Assembly: GCA_047621345.1 (NCBI GenBank) | Contig: JBLHLW010000017.1 | Coordinates: 1-64,000, forward strand | Length of the DNA: 64,000 nt | DNA from: Actimicrobium sp047621345 | Lineage (GTDB): Bacteria > Pseudomonadota > Gammaproteobacteria > Burkholderiales > Burkholderiaceae_D | Reading direction: 5' to 3' | In this document: positions 8,507 to 17,581 of the stretch, one piece after another | Layout: every line of letters begins with the position of its first letter | Position numbering within the stretch: position 1 is the stretch's first letter | Made by a program: the position numbers and the translations under genes | Notes under the pieces: model-generated | Database searches by the model: none | Seen by the model: the letters and a program-made list of their open reading frames with translations, nothing else | Told to the model about the DNA's origin: nothing

Positions 8507-9874
8507 TCAGATCGCCCGCGCGAGTTTCTCCGCAATACCAATGTAATTCGATGGCGTCATCGCCAGCAACAAGTCCTTGGCATCCTGCGGAATTGCCAGG
8601 CCGACGATGAAGTCGCGTAACGCGTCTTTCGAGATGCCCTTGCCGCGCGTCAGTTCCTTCAATTGCTCGTAGGCGTTTTCGACCGCATAGCGACGCATCA
8701 CCGTTTGCACGGGTTCGGCCAGCACTTCCCAGGTCGCGTCGAGGTCTTCGGCCAGACGGGCCGGGTTGACTTCGAGTTTGTTGAGGCCGCGTAAACAGCT
8801 GTCATACGCCAAGATGGTGTAGCCGAAAGCAACGCCGATATTGCGCAGCACGGTCGAGTCGGTCAGGTCGCGCTGGAAGCGTGAGATCGGCAATTTGTCT
8901 GACATGTGCTTCAGCATCGCATTAGCCAGACCGAGGTTGCCTTCGGAGTTTTCGAAGTCGATCGGATTGACCTTGTGCGGCATCGTCGAGGAACCGATTT
9001 CGCCGGCTTTCAGGCGCTGCTTGAAATAGCCTACCGAGATATAACCCCACAGGTCGCGGTTCAGGTCGAGCAAAATGGTGTTGGTGCGGGTGATCGCATC
9101 GAACAGTTCGGCCATGTAATCGTGCGGCTCGATCTGGATCGTGTATGGGTTATAGGTCAGGCCAAGTCGCTGTTCGATGACCTCGCGCGAGAAATTTTCC
9201 CAGTCAAAATCCGGATAGGCTGACAAGTGGGCGTTGTAATTGCCGACGGCGCCATTCATCTTGCCGAGGATTTCGACGGCGGCGATGCGTTGTTCGGCAC
9301 GGCGCAGGCGTGCCACGACGTTGGCAATTTCCTTGCCGAGCGTGGTCGGGCTTGCGGGTTGGCCGTGGGTGCGCGACAGCATCGGCAGCGCTGCATTATC
9401 GTGTGCCAGCGTGGTCAGTTTAGCGATCACCGCGTGCAGTGCTGGCAGCACCACATCATTGCGTGCCGCTTTGAGCATCATGCCGTGCGAGGTGTTGTTG
9501 ATATCTTCGGAGGTACAGGCAAAGTGGATGAACTCGGACGCTGTGACCAGTTCCGGCACATCCTTGACCTGTTCCTTGAGCCAGTATTCGACGGCTTTTA
9601 CATCATGGTTGGTGACGGCCTCGATGGCCTTGATGCGGGCGGCATCGGCTTCGCTGAAGTCGCTGGCGAGCTTGTCGAGCAAGGCACTGGCCGATGGCGA
9701 GAACGGTGTTATTTCGCTGAAGCCGGCTTGTGCCAGCGCTTGCAGCCACGAAATCTCGACTTTCACACGGTGATGCATGAACCCGGTTTCGGACAGGATA
9801 GGACGCAAGGCATCGGTTTTAGCGGCGTAGCGGCCGTCGAGTGGGGACAGGGCGGAAAGAGGAGACAAAGACAT
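8507..9874 (-). CDS. purB: Adenylosuccinate lyase
   Basis: PurB removes fumarate from SAICAR and from adenylosuccinate in purine synthesis. The ATG at 9874 gives 455 aa starting MSLSPLSALSPLDGRY, the usual family beginning; a longer frame adds 15 unlikely residues. The superfamily signature GSSTMPHKVNPIDFENSEGN lies near residue 300 and holds the mobile catalytic serine loop. TSEDINNTSHG near 125 is also conserved. The length matches the roughly 456-aa E. coli type. It lies downstream of the broken heptosyltransferase gene on the same strand. Confidence 0.96.
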   Translation of the reverse strand: MSLSPLSALSPLDGRYAAKTDALRPILSETGFMHHRVKVEISWLQALAQAGFSEITPFSPSASALLDKLASDFSEADAARIKAIEAVTNHDVKAVEYWLKEQVKDVPELVTASEFIHFACTSEDINNTSHGMMLKAARNDVVLPALHAVIAKLTTLAHDNAALPMLSRTHGQPASPTTLGKEIANVVARLRRAEQRIAAVEILGKMNGAVGNYNAHLSAYPDFDWENFSREVIEQRLGLTYNPYTIQIEPHDYMAELFDAITRTNTILLDLNRDLWGYISVGYFKQRLKAGEIGSSTMPHKVNPIDFENSEGNLGLANAMLKHMSDKLPISRFQRDLTDSTVLRNIGVAFGYTILAYDSCLRGLNKLEVNPARLAEDLDATWEVLAEPVQTVMRRYAVENAYEQLKELTRGKGISKDALRDFIVGLAIPQDAKDLLLAMTPSNYIGIAEKLARAI

Positions 9875-9937
9875 GTGGGACGCTCGGCTGACGAAAAAGG
9901 GAAGGCCGGATTTTACCACCCGCAGCGTGCGTCTTCG

Positions 9938-11089
9938 TCATAAGGCGCACTTGCTAAGCGGCCGTAGCTGAGTCGTGCTCAATGGTGTTCCGTCAAGGAT
10001 TAACGCAAGCTGTTCGATGACCGATTGGGCGGTGATGAGCTTGGTGCATTCGAATTGACGGGCTGTTTTTTCGTGCTCGGGGCACCAGTTCCAGTTGGCG
10101 GCATCGAGTCGGACTTTATTAAAGCACCCTGAGCACGCACCGGCAGGTGCAGATATCCGGTAAGCATTATCTTGAAATTCGCTAAATCGTTCAGAAAATC
10201 CTGAAATCAGGATGGTGGGTGTACCAGTTGCCCAACTCAGCCAGCTCAAGCCGCTGCCGATGCCGATAAACGCAGTCGATTTTTGAAGTTCGTTGATGAC
10301 TGCCGTCAGTGATCCTGATGCCAGTTGTGCCAGTCCTGTCGGATGCCTGTTTCCCATGTAATCGTCGCCTTCTCTGGACAGTAGTTTGACTTGATATCCT
10401 TTTCGAATAAGGTAATCGACGACCTCCTGCCATCCGTTTTTATTATTCCAGTATTTCGCCTGCGCAGAGCTATGCAGTGCAATAGTAATTAGTTTTTATT
10501 TTTTTATTTTTTTATTCAATTTTAACTTCGGTTTTAATTCAGTAGCCGCCACGCCCAAAATGTCAGATGCCGCTTGCTGTAATGAGATTTTCTTGAAGTC
10601 AGTTGAATGATACTTCACATCTACCTCATTATTACTGTAAAACAAGCCAATTCGGTACATCGCATACAGGTCGCACACAGTGACACCGGGCTCAACAAAT
10701 TCGATGTGTTTGTATTGGTCTTTAAAAAGGTCATTATAAAACGTGGAGGCAATTACTTTGCATTGATGTTTTTTTCTGAATGTGTCGATATAAGGCATCC
10801 ATGCAAGGTTATCTCCGAGTGCGTTCGATTCAATTGCAATATAGACGCGTTTCCCTCTGCAATTAAATTTTTTTTCCAGAACAAGACTTTCATTTGTATA
10901 AAATTTTAAAATCCAGTCAATAAAATAAATCGTATCAATTTTTATACTTTCTCCAATATGTATTATGTCGGAATATTTAATGATGCCGGTGCCCTGATCT
11001 ATAAAGTCGACTCGTAATTTATCATCATCACCTGATTTATATTCAATATAAGGACCGTCGATGAAATTAATATCGAATTGTGGTTTCAT
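9938..11089 (-). pseudogene. Autotransporter O-heptosyltransferase (TibC/AAH-like), interrupted by one in-frame stop
   Basis: Members of this family add heptose to serines of autotransporter passenger domains before export. Residues 1-197 (11089-10496) carry ALGDNLAWMPYIDTFRKKH and FVEPGVTVCDLYAMYRIG. A TAA at 10498-10496 follows. Translation then continues in the same frame with SSAQAKYWNNKNGWQEVVDY, GSGLSWLSWATGTPTILISG, and four C-terminal Cys (CSGC, WNWCPEH, FECTK) like the metal site of TibC. Read through, the length is about 383 codons, essentially full. The stop lies in an A/T tract with a period-8 TAAAAAAA repeat. The first half is far more AT-rich than its neighbours, suggesting transfer. 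A good GAGGA site precedes the ATG. Decay, sequencing error or recoding are all possible. Confidence 0.82.
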
Positions 11090-11399
11090 TTTTTCCTCGA
11101 TGTGAGAATTAATACGAAGAGACGCAACGGACCAGGCAGTGGAGTCGATTGACGTTGTCTTGCGCTACGTGGAAATCAGTGGTTTCGAGTGAAAATTAGT
11201 TCCCAATAGAAATGTTAGCTCGCGCCGCGATCGATCCATTCGCCAACCTTTGACATGGCGCGATGGTCGTCTTTGTTAGCGGAAATTCGTTCGTCAGATT
11301 AGATTTTTCATCCAGCCATCCGGCTCTGCGGCGCTGCACTCCGGGAGGTTCCAGAAGCACTATGGCCGATGCTATAATCCGGCAAAATCCAACCTCAAA
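11090..11399. other. Intergenic region between two divergent genes, no gene seen
   Basis: About 310 bp separate the heptosyltransferase start from the glutathione transferase start. I see no coding frame and no structured RNA that I recognise. The right end holds the glutathione transferase promoter; the left end should hold the promoter of the AT-rich gene. Confidence 0.6.
11373..11378 (+). promoter_or_regulatory. -10 element for the glutathione transferase gene
   Basis: A consensus TATAAT lies 27 nt upstream of the ATG at 11406. The expected -35 position holds no good TTGACA match, so this is either a weak promoter or one that needs an activator. Confidence 0.5.
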
Positions 11400-11405
11400 G
11401 TGTCT

Positions 11406-12014
11406 ATGAAACTCATCGGATCTCTGGCCAGTCCCTACGTGCGAAAAGTCCGTGTCGTGATGGCAGAAAAAAAGCTGGATTACGAGTTTGTGCTCGAAGA
11501 TGTCTGGGCTGCAGACAGCACGATCCTGGCGTCCAATCCGTTGGGCAAGGTCCCTTGCCTGGTCATGGAAGATGGTACGGCGATGTTTGATTCGCGCGTG
11601 ATTGCCGAGTACCTAGACACTCTCACGCCGGTGGGTAAGCTGTTGCCTCCACCGGGTCGCGATCGGGCCGGAGTCAAGTGCTGGGAAGCGCTGGCTGACG
11701 GTGTGTGTGACGCCGCTGTTCTGGTCCGGCTGGAAAAAACGCAACGCCCGGAGGCGCTGCAAAGTCATTCCTGGATAAATCGCCAGACACTGAAAATAAA
11801 TGCCGGTCTCAAGGCGATGTCAAGCGGGCTGGCTGAAACCGCGTTTTGCGCCGGCAGCCAGTACACGCTGGCGGATGTTGCCGTTTGTTGCACGCTGGGA
11901 TGGCTGACCTTTCGTTTTCCCGAGATCGACTGGCGTACCGATTATCCTAACTTGGCCAAGCTGGCTGACAAGGTTGGCGAGCGTGCCTCGTTCAGGGACA
12001 CGCTGCCAAAATAA
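11406..12014 (+). CDS. Glutathione S-transferase family protein
   Basis: The 202-aa product has an N-terminal thioredoxin-like domain (MKLIGSLASPYVRKVRVVMA, then NPLGKVPCLVMEDG and the glutathione-binding DSRVIAEYLD, residues about 1-75) and a helical C-terminal domain with YTLADVAVCCTLGW. This matches the GST family; the substrate cannot be read from sequence. The ATG at 11406 is preferred over a GTG six bases upstream. It stands alone, with its own -10 element. Confidence 0.9.
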   Translation: MKLIGSLASPYVRKVRVVMAEKKLDYEFVLEDVWAADSTILASNPLGKVPCLVMEDGTAMFDSRVIAEYLDTLTPVGKLLPPPGRDRAGVKCWEALADGVCDAAVLVRLEKTQRPEALQSHSWINRQTLKINAGLKAMSSGLAETAFCAGSQYTLADVAVCCTLGWLTFRFPEIDWRTDYPNLAKLADKVGERASFRDTLPK

Positions 12015-12108
12015 AGTTGGTTTCAGATGACCAGGTTTGTCTGCGAGTCAATATTGTGCGCCGCTTGCCTGGGAGTTGTGATTTCTGGACCGGACTGTCA
12101 GAGCAGAT

Positions 12109-12414
12109 TTAGATTGTTTCATTAGAAATCATGGCAGTAAAACTTGCTGTGATTGCGGCACAATCACTGAGAGTCTGTCGTTGCTGATTTTGCAGGTCTA
12201 CCATACCTTGGTGGGCTCTCTGTTGATAATTGTCATAGGCGCTAGCAATAATATCGGCGTTGGTCAGCAGATTGTTGTCTTTGCCATCGCTGCCACTACC
12301 GCTACTTCCGCTGCTACCGCTGCTACCGCTGCTACCGCTGCTACCGCTGCTACCGCTGCTACCGCTACTACCGCTGCTGCCACTGCTGCCACCGGGCTTA
12401 GTTCTTGATAACAT
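12109..12414 (-). CDS. Small Gly-Ser-Ser repeat protein, function unknown
   Basis: The ATG at 12414 has an AGGAG Shine-Dalgarno seven bases upstream and gives 101 aa. Residues about 8-40 are ten Ser-Ser-Gly units encoded by 9-bp or 3-bp slippage-prone DNA (GCTACCGCT on the plus strand). The C-terminal 55 residues are hydrophilic, rich in Gln and Asn, and end with a mildly hydrophobic segment (CAAITASFTAMIS). No signal peptide or known domain is visible. The good ribosome site and the non-repetitive tail support a real gene. It is not clearly in an operon with mnmA, which lies 145 bp further along the strand. I do not recognise the family. Confidence 0.6.
   Translation of the reverse strand: MLSRTKPGGSSGSSGSSGSSGSSGSSGSSGSSGSSGSSGSGSDGKDNNLLTNADIIASAYDNYQQRAHQGMVDLQNQQRQTLSDCAAITASFTAMISNETI
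12295..12392. repeat. 9-bp GCTACCGCT tandem repeat inside a coding region
   Basis: Near-identical trinucleotide triplets (ACC GCT GCT) repeat about ten times, with minor variants at both ends. The array encodes the Ser-Ser-Gly linker of the small protein on the minus strand. Copy-number changes of 9 bp keep the reading frame, so length polymorphism of the linker is expected between strains. Confidence 0.9.
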
Positions 12415-12558
12415 GTCCGAGCTCCTCAAAGAATGCGATGTTGTTCGGAATTGAACACTAATCAGTGGCAAGCATGAATTGACGAGTTCCGTTGCAGTGG
12501 CCGGCGCGGCAATGAATTACCACCTTTCCTCTGTCGCGACGCCTCAGTGCAGGAGGCG

Positions 12559-13671
12559 CTACGACACCAGCGAGTTCACAATGATTCCACCGCCAAGGCA
12601 GACATTGTCCCGATACAGTACCGCTGATTGTCCCGGCGTCACGGCCCATTGACTGGCATCGAAGCCCAGTTGCATGCGCTGCGAATCGACCATCTGGAAG
12701 CCACAGGGCACGTCAGCCTGACGATAGCGCGTCTTGGCTGATAGCTGCTCGCCGCTGGGCGGTCCTCCAGCGATCCAGCTTAGCTGGTCAGCTTCGAGGC
12801 TGGCCGACAACAGCCAGGGATGGTCATGACCCTGCACTACATAGAGCGTATTGGATGTCATCTCCTTGCGTGCGACATACCAGGCATCACTGCTGCCGTC
12901 GGCATTCTGGTGGGCCTTGTTGCCGCCAATACCGATGCCTTTGCGCTGGCCCAGCGTATAAAAACTCAGGCCGACGTGTTCACCGATGGTGTCGCCCGCT
13001 GGCGTTTTCATTGGGCCGGGCTGGTACGACAAATAACGATTCAAAAATTCGCGGAAGGGCCGTTCGCCGATGAAGCAAATGCCGGTCGAGTCTTTCTTGG
13101 TCGCGTTTGGCAAACCGAGTTGCTCGGCCATCTTGCGCACTTCGGTTTTGCGGATTTCACCGAGCGGGAAGAGGGTCTTCGAGAGTTGGGCCTGGTTTAG
13201 TCGGTGCAGGAAGTAGCTCTGGTCTTTGGTGTGATCGACGGCCTTGAGCAGTTCATAGCTGCCGGGTGCGGTAGCCGATTCGCGCACGCGGGCATAGTGG
13301 CCTGTGGCAATGAGGTCCGCGCCTAGGTGCATCGCATGGTCGAGGAAGGCCTTGAACTTGATTTCGGCATTGCACAAGACATCCGGGTTCGGCGTGCGGC
13401 CGGCCTGATATTCGCGCAGGAACTCGGCGAAAACGCGGTCCTTGTACTCGGCCGAAAAATTGACTGCCTCGATATCGATACCCAGCACGTCAGCCACACT
13501 GACCGCATCGATCCAGTCCTGTCGGGTCGAGCAATACTCGGCATCGTCGTCGTCTTCCCAGTTTTTCATGAACAGGCCGATCACTTCGTAGCCCTGTTCT
13601 TTCAGCAATGCCGCCGATACCGACGAGTCAACGCCACCCGATAACCCGATCACCACTTTCTTTTTGCTCAT
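12559..13671 (-). CDS. mnmA: tRNA-specific 2-thiouridylase MnmA
   Basis: MnmA thiolates U34 of Lys, Glu and Gln tRNAs with ATP and persulfide sulfur. The 370-aa product has the PP-loop SGGVDSS at residues 11-17, catalytic Cys100 in PDVLCNAEIKF, the second catalytic Cys199 in STGICFIGERPF, and a C-terminal beta-barrel ending in CLGGGIIV. Length is normal for the family. It lies 21 nt downstream of nudJ on the same strand, an arrangement also known in Enterobacteria. Confidence 0.96.
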   Translation of the reverse strand: MSKKKVVIGLSGGVDSSVSAALLKEQGYEVIGLFMKNWEDDDDAEYCSTRQDWIDAVSVADVLGIDIEAVNFSAEYKDRVFAEFLREYQAGRTPNPDVLCNAEIKFKAFLDHAMHLGADLIATGHYARVRESATAPGSYELLKAVDHTKDQSYFLHRLNQAQLSKTLFPLGEIRKTEVRKMAEQLGLPNATKKDSTGICFIGERPFREFLNRYLSYQPGPMKTPAGDTIGEHVGLSFYTLGQRKGIGIGGNKAHQNADGSSDAWYVARKEMTSNTLYVVQGHDHPWLLSASLEADQLSWIAGGPPSGEQLSAKTRYRQADVPCGFQMVDSQRMQLGFDASQWAVTPGQSAVLYRDNVCLGGGIIVNSLVS

Positions 13672-13692
13672 TGCGCACTACCCGTCTTGTGT

Positions 13693-14163
13693 TCAGAAAA
13701 TCGAGGGGGCACTGTACAGCATCGACAGGGGGATGCGCTTGCCCGCTAAATAATCATCGACACAGAGCAAGACAATATCGCTGCGATGCGTCGCACGGGT
13801 GGCGACCAGTTCATCGTAGGACATCCAGAGCGTGCGGATGATGCCATGGTCTAGCGGCTGGTCGTAGACCGCGCCGGCGTCGCCACAAAACGTGAAGCGT
13901 AAATACGTGACGTCGATGCCGCTGCGTACCGACAAATAGCGCGCCATGTAAAAACCGACCAGTGCGGTCGGGATAAAATCATGCGCTGTTTCTTCGAGGG
14001 TTTCGCGGATAACGGCTTGTTCGAGCGATTCGCGCGGGTCAAGATGGCCGGCTGGCTGGTTGAAGCGGATGCCATCGCTGGTCTCTTCTTCGACCATCAG
14101 GAACTTGCCGTTGCGCTCGATGATTGCCGCAACGGTGACGGATGGTTTCCATAGCTCGGACAT
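13693..14163 (-). CDS. nudJ: Nudix hydrolase, NudJ-like phosphatase
   Basis: NudJ-type Nudix enzymes hydrolyse thiamine pyrimidine pyrophosphate and nucleoside di- and triphosphates. The ATG at 14163 is preceded by AGGGGAA and gives 156 aa. The Nudix box (GHLDPRESLEQAVIRETLEE, then TA) fits GX5EX7REUXEEXGU except that the usual Gly near its end is Ala. The assignment to NudJ rests on length and on the position just upstream of mnmA. Confidence 0.85.
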   Translation of the reverse strand: MSELWKPSVTVAAIIERNGKFLMVEEETSDGIRFNQPAGHLDPRESLEQAVIRETLEETAHDFIPTALVGFYMARYLSVRSGIDVTYLRFTFCGDAGAVYDQPLDHGIIRTLWMSYDELVATRATHRSDIVLLCVDDYLAGKRIPLSMLYSAPSIF

Positions 14164-14397
14164 AGGTTCCCCTGAAAGAAGCGCCATTTTACCGTGCCAT
14201 TCCCACGTCATGGTGGCGTTTCAGTTGCCACTCTTGGTTAAAACTGTTGTTCTGTTACTGTGCATCAACTCAAGCAGGTTTAATCTGGCGCAAGTATTTT
14301 TAGCAAGTATTTGGTGAATCATGAAAAAAACGGCAAAATCAGGCACCATTTTTTCCTCTGCACGCCTTCAACAACAATCAACAACAAGGAACATCCT

Positions 14398-15513
14398 ATG
14401 AAAATAGGCATACCCGCCGAAACGCGGAACGGAGAAACCCGCGTTGCGGCCACCCCCGAGACGGTCAAGAAACTGGTCGCTGCCAAACATACGGTCGTCG
14501 TTCAATCCGGTGCGGGTGTTAGCGCCAGCGTCACCGATGAGTCTTATGTTGCCGCCGGAGCGACCATCGGTAGCGCCGCTGAAGCGTTTGCCGCGGCGAT
14601 GGTTCTCAAAGTCCGGGCGCCAAGCGCCGGCGAACTGCCACTGATGGCGTCCGGTACGGTCGTCATCGGTATGCTCAACCCGTTCGATACCGACAATACC
14701 GCCGCGATGGCTGCGCAAGGGTTGTCGGCCTTCGCGCTCGAAGCCGTGCCGCGCATCACGCGCGCGCAATCGATGGACGTGCTGTCCTCGCAAGCCAATA
14801 TTGCCGGCTACAAAGCCGTGCTGCTGGCCGCGAACACGTATCAGCGCTTCATGCCGATGCTGATGACGGCAGCCGGTACCGTCAAGGCAGCACGGGTACT
14901 GATCATGGGTGTCGGCGTGGCCGGTCTGCAAGCCATTGCGACGGCCAAGCGTCTTGGTGCAATCATCGAAGCATCGGATGTGCGCCCGTCGGTCAAGGAG
15001 CAAGTCGAATCGTTGGGCGGGAAGTTCCTTGATGTACCGTACCTCACCGACGAAGAAAAAGAAATCGCCGTAGGCACCGGCGGCTATGCCCGCGCAATGC
15101 CGGCCGACTGGATGCGCCGCCAAGCCGAACTGGTCCATGAGCGCGCCAAGCTGGCCGACATCATCATCACGACCGCGTTGATCCCTGGCCGCAAGGCACC
15201 GATCCTGATCAGCGAAGACACGGTCAAGGCGATGAAGCCCGGCTCGGTCATCGTCGACATGGCCGTCGAGCAGGGCGGCAATTGCCCGCTGTCCGAACTT
15301 GGCAAGACGGTCACCAAACATGGCGTGCACATCATCGGTGAACCGAACCTCGCCACGTTGCTGGCAGCCGATGCCTCAGCGTTGTACGCGCGTAACGTGC
15401 TCGATTTCCTCAAGCTCATCGTTGATGCCGACGCTGCACTGGTGATCAATCGCGACGAAGAAATCGTCGCCGCCACGCTGCTGTGTTCAGGCGGCGAAGT
15501 GCTGCGCAAATAA
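14398..15513 (+). CDS. pntAA: NAD(P) transhydrogenase subunit alpha part 1 (NAD-binding)
   Basis: This is domain I of the proton-translocating transhydrogenase, the soluble NAD(H)-binding part. An AAGGA site precedes the ATG at 14398 and the product is 371 aa. The N terminus MKIGIPAETRNGETRVA and the dinucleotide-binding VLIMGVGVAGLQAIATAKRL near residue 165 are typical. The membrane part of the alpha subunit is a separate gene 27 nt downstream, as in Rhodospirillum-type split enzymes. The 234 bp upstream contain no gene. Confidence 0.95.
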   Translation: MKIGIPAETRNGETRVAATPETVKKLVAAKHTVVVQSGAGVSASVTDESYVAAGATIGSAAEAFAAAMVLKVRAPSAGELPLMASGTVVIGMLNPFDTDNTAAMAAQGLSAFALEAVPRITRAQSMDVLSSQANIAGYKAVLLAANTYQRFMPMLMTAAGTVKAARVLIMGVGVAGLQAIATAKRLGAIIEASDVRPSVKEQVESLGGKFLDVPYLTDEEKEIAVGTGGYARAMPADWMRRQAELVHERAKLADIIITTALIPGRKAPILISEDTVKAMKPGSVIVDMAVEQGGNCPLSELGKTVTKHGVHIIGEPNLATLLAADASALYARNVLDFLKLIVDADAALVINRDEEIVAATLLCSGGEVLRK

Positions 15514-15540
15514 TCCCCATAAAAAAGAATCGAGGGCACC

Positions 15541-15867
15541 ATGGAAGTCAGTCACACCATCATCAACCTGATCATTTTCGTACTGGCGATTTACGTCGGC
15601 TACCACGTGGTCTGGACCGTTACTCCCGCGTTGCATACGCCGCTGATGGCGGTCACGAATGCGATCTCGGCTATCATCATCGTCGGCGCCATGCTCGCTG
15701 CCGGCCTCACCGAAGGCCGACTCGGCCAGGTCATGGGCACGCTCGCCGTGGCACTGGCGGCGGTCAATGTGTTCGGCGGTTTTCTGGTGACGCAACGCAT
15801 GCTGGAAATGTTCAAGAAAAAAGAGCCTAAGGTCGCCAAGGCCCCGGTTGAAGGAAGCAAGCCATGA
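15541..15867 (+). CDS. pntAB: NAD(P) transhydrogenase subunit alpha part 2 (membrane)
   Basis: This 108-aa membrane polypeptide forms part of the proton channel (domain II). Hydrophobic segments near residues 8-28, 35-60 and 62-88 are followed by a lysine-rich tail after QRMLEMFKKKEPK. The ATG at 15541 directly follows GAGGGCACC. The stop overlaps the pntB start (ATGA), indicating coupled translation. Confidence 0.94.
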   Translation: MEVSHTIINLIIFVLAIYVGYHVVWTVTPALHTPLMAVTNAISAIIIVGAMLAAGLTEGRLGQVMGTLAVALAAVNVFGGFLVTQRMLEMFKKKEPKVAKAPVEGSKP

Positions 15868-17312
15868 GCATGAACCTCGTCACGTTGCTGTATCTGATCG
15901 CTTCGGTCTGTTTCATTCAGGCGCTCAAAGGGTTGTCGCATCCCTCGACTGCGCGGCGCGGCAATGCCTTCGGCATGGGCGGCATGGCGCTGGCCATCGT
16001 CACCACGATCGCGCTGATCGTCAAACTGAAATCGGAAGCGATGGGCGCACCGCTGGGCTATGGCCTCGTGATCTTTGGCGTGGTCGTCGGCGGCGGCATC
16101 GGTGCCTATCTGGCACGCACTGTCGAAATGACGAAGATGCCGGAACTGGTCGCGGCGATGCATTCGCTCATCGGTCTGGCCGCTGTCTGTATCGCCGTGG
16201 CTGCCGTGTCGGAGCCGTGGGCCTTCAATATCGCTGCACACGATGTGGCAATCCCGTTCGGCAATCGTCTTGAACTGTTCATTGGTACCTTTGTTGGCGC
16301 GATCACGTTCTCGGGTTCGGTCATTGCCTTCGGCAAGCTGTCAGGCAAATACAAGTTCCGCCTGTTCCAGGGTCAGCCGGTCAGTTTCCCGGGTCAGCAT
16401 TTCCTGAATCTGGCGCTGGCGATTCTGATGGTCGGCTTCGGTCTGATCTTCTGCTTCGCACCGGGTACCGAACCGGCGTGGATTGCCTTCGTACTGATGG
16501 CCATCATCGCCTTCGTGCTGGGTGTGCTGATCATCATCCCGATCGGTGGCGCGGACATGCCGGTGGTGGTGTCGATGCTCAACAGTTATTCGGGCTGGGC
16601 TGCGGCCGGGATCGGTTTCTCGCTGAATAATTCGATGCTGATCATTGCCGGATCACTGGTTGGTTCGAGCGGCGCGATTCTGTCGTACATCATGTGCAAG
16701 GCGATGAACCGCTCGTTCTTCAACGTGATCCTCGGCGGCTTTGGTGGTGATCCTGCCGCTGCGGCAGCCGTTGGTTCGCAAGCAGCGCGTCCGGTTAAAT
16801 CCGGCTCGGCTGACGATGCGGCTTTCCTGATGAGTAATGCTGAAACCGTCATCATCGTGCCGGGTTACGGCCTGGCCGTGGCGCGTGCCCAGCATGCATT
16901 GAAAGAGCTGACCGAGAAGTTGACCCACAAGGGCGTCATCGTCAAATACGCGATCCATCCGGTCGCCGGGCGTATGCCGGGACACATGAACGTGCTGTTG
17001 GCCGAAGCCGAAGTGCCGTATGACCAGGTCTTTGAAATGGAAGACATCAACGGCGAATTCGCCCAAGCCGACGTGGTGCTGGTGCTGGGTGCAAACGACG
17101 TGGTCAACCCGGCCGCGAAAGATCCGAAATCATCGATTGCCGGCATGCCGATTCTCGAGGTCTACAAGGCCAAGACGGTCATCGTCAACAAGCGGTCGAT
17201 GGCTTCGGGTTATGCCGGGCTGGACAATGAATTGTTTTACATGGATAAGACGATGATGGTGTTTGGCGATGCGAAGAAGGTCATCGAAGAGATGGTCAAA
17301 GCCGTCGAATAA
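15864..17312 (+). CDS. pntB: NAD(P) transhydrogenase subunit beta
   Basis: PntB supplies the rest of the membrane domain and the NADP(H)-binding domain III. The 482-aa product has eight or nine hydrophobic segments in residues 1-270, then the soluble domain with IVPGYGLAVARAQHAL, PVAGRMPGHMNVLLAEA and VLGANDVVNPAA. The start overlaps the pntAB stop by 4 nt; a second ATG six bases later is also possible. Together the three genes make the enzyme that reduces NADP+ with NADH using the proton gradient. Confidence 0.96.
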   Translation: MSMNLVTLLYLIASVCFIQALKGLSHPSTARRGNAFGMGGMALAIVTTIALIVKLKSEAMGAPLGYGLVIFGVVVGGGIGAYLARTVEMTKMPELVAAMHSLIGLAAVCIAVAAVSEPWAFNIAAHDVAIPFGNRLELFIGTFVGAITFSGSVIAFGKLSGKYKFRLFQGQPVSFPGQHFLNLALAILMVGFGLIFCFAPGTEPAWIAFVLMAIIAFVLGVLIIIPIGGADMPVVVSMLNSYSGWAAAGIGFSLNNSMLIIAGSLVGSSGAILSYIMCKAMNRSFFNVILGGFGGDPAAAAAVGSQAARPVKSGSADDAAFLMSNAETVIIVPGYGLAVARAQHALKELTEKLTHKGVIVKYAIHPVAGRMPGHMNVLLAEAEVPYDQVFEMEDINGEFAQADVVLVLGANDVVNPAAKDPKSSIAGMPILEVYKAKTVIVNKRSMASGYAGLDNELFYMDKTMMVFGDAKKVIEEMVKAVE

Positions 17313-17316
17313 ACCC

Positions 17317-17558
17317 GTGCGTGGGCACGCTTTTTTGTGCCCACGCGTGCGTCCCGGTCATGTCGGTCAATTCGATGGTGCATTCGCGTGGGCACGATGG
17401 GGCCGTGCCCACCCTACGTGCTGAATGTTCTACATCATTCGGCCTGTAGGGTGGGCACAGTTTGTTGTGCCCACGCGTGCGTACCGGCCATGTCGGTCAA
17501 TTCTGGCGGTTCGGTGGTGCATTCGCGTGGGCACGGTGGGGCCGTGCCGACCCTACGG
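17317..17558. repeat. Two diverged copies of the GTGGGCAC palindromic repeat
   Basis: The first copy begins at GTGGGCAC 17321-17328, pairing with GTGCCCAC 17337-17344, and carries the second dyad at about 17387-17418. A spacer that does not match the 8-kb array (about 17419-17445) separates it from the second copy at 17446-17558. Internal text (CCGGTCATGTCGGTCAATTC) is related to, but different from, the 8-kb array. No gene is seen between pntB and ubiH. Confidence 0.9.
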
Positions 17559-17581
17559 TGCTTCGCGAATGCCCTCGGTAT

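Noticed and set aside
8040..8546. Open frames through the 111-bp array, on both strands
   Set aside because: They encode only the repeat itself and cross into purB antisense; repetitive peptide without ribosome sites.
10607..10909. Plus-strand 100-aa frame
   Set aside because: Lies antisense to the heptosyltransferase gene, whose family motifs are clear on the other strand.
12181..12454. Plus-strand Ala-Thr and Leu-Pro repeat frames
   Set aside because: They are the complement of the Ser-Ser-Gly repeat gene, which has the better ribosome site and a non-repetitive tail.
14060..14317. 85-aa plus frame ahead of pntAA
   Set aside because: Overlaps nudJ antisense, has no ribosome site and no protein-like pattern.
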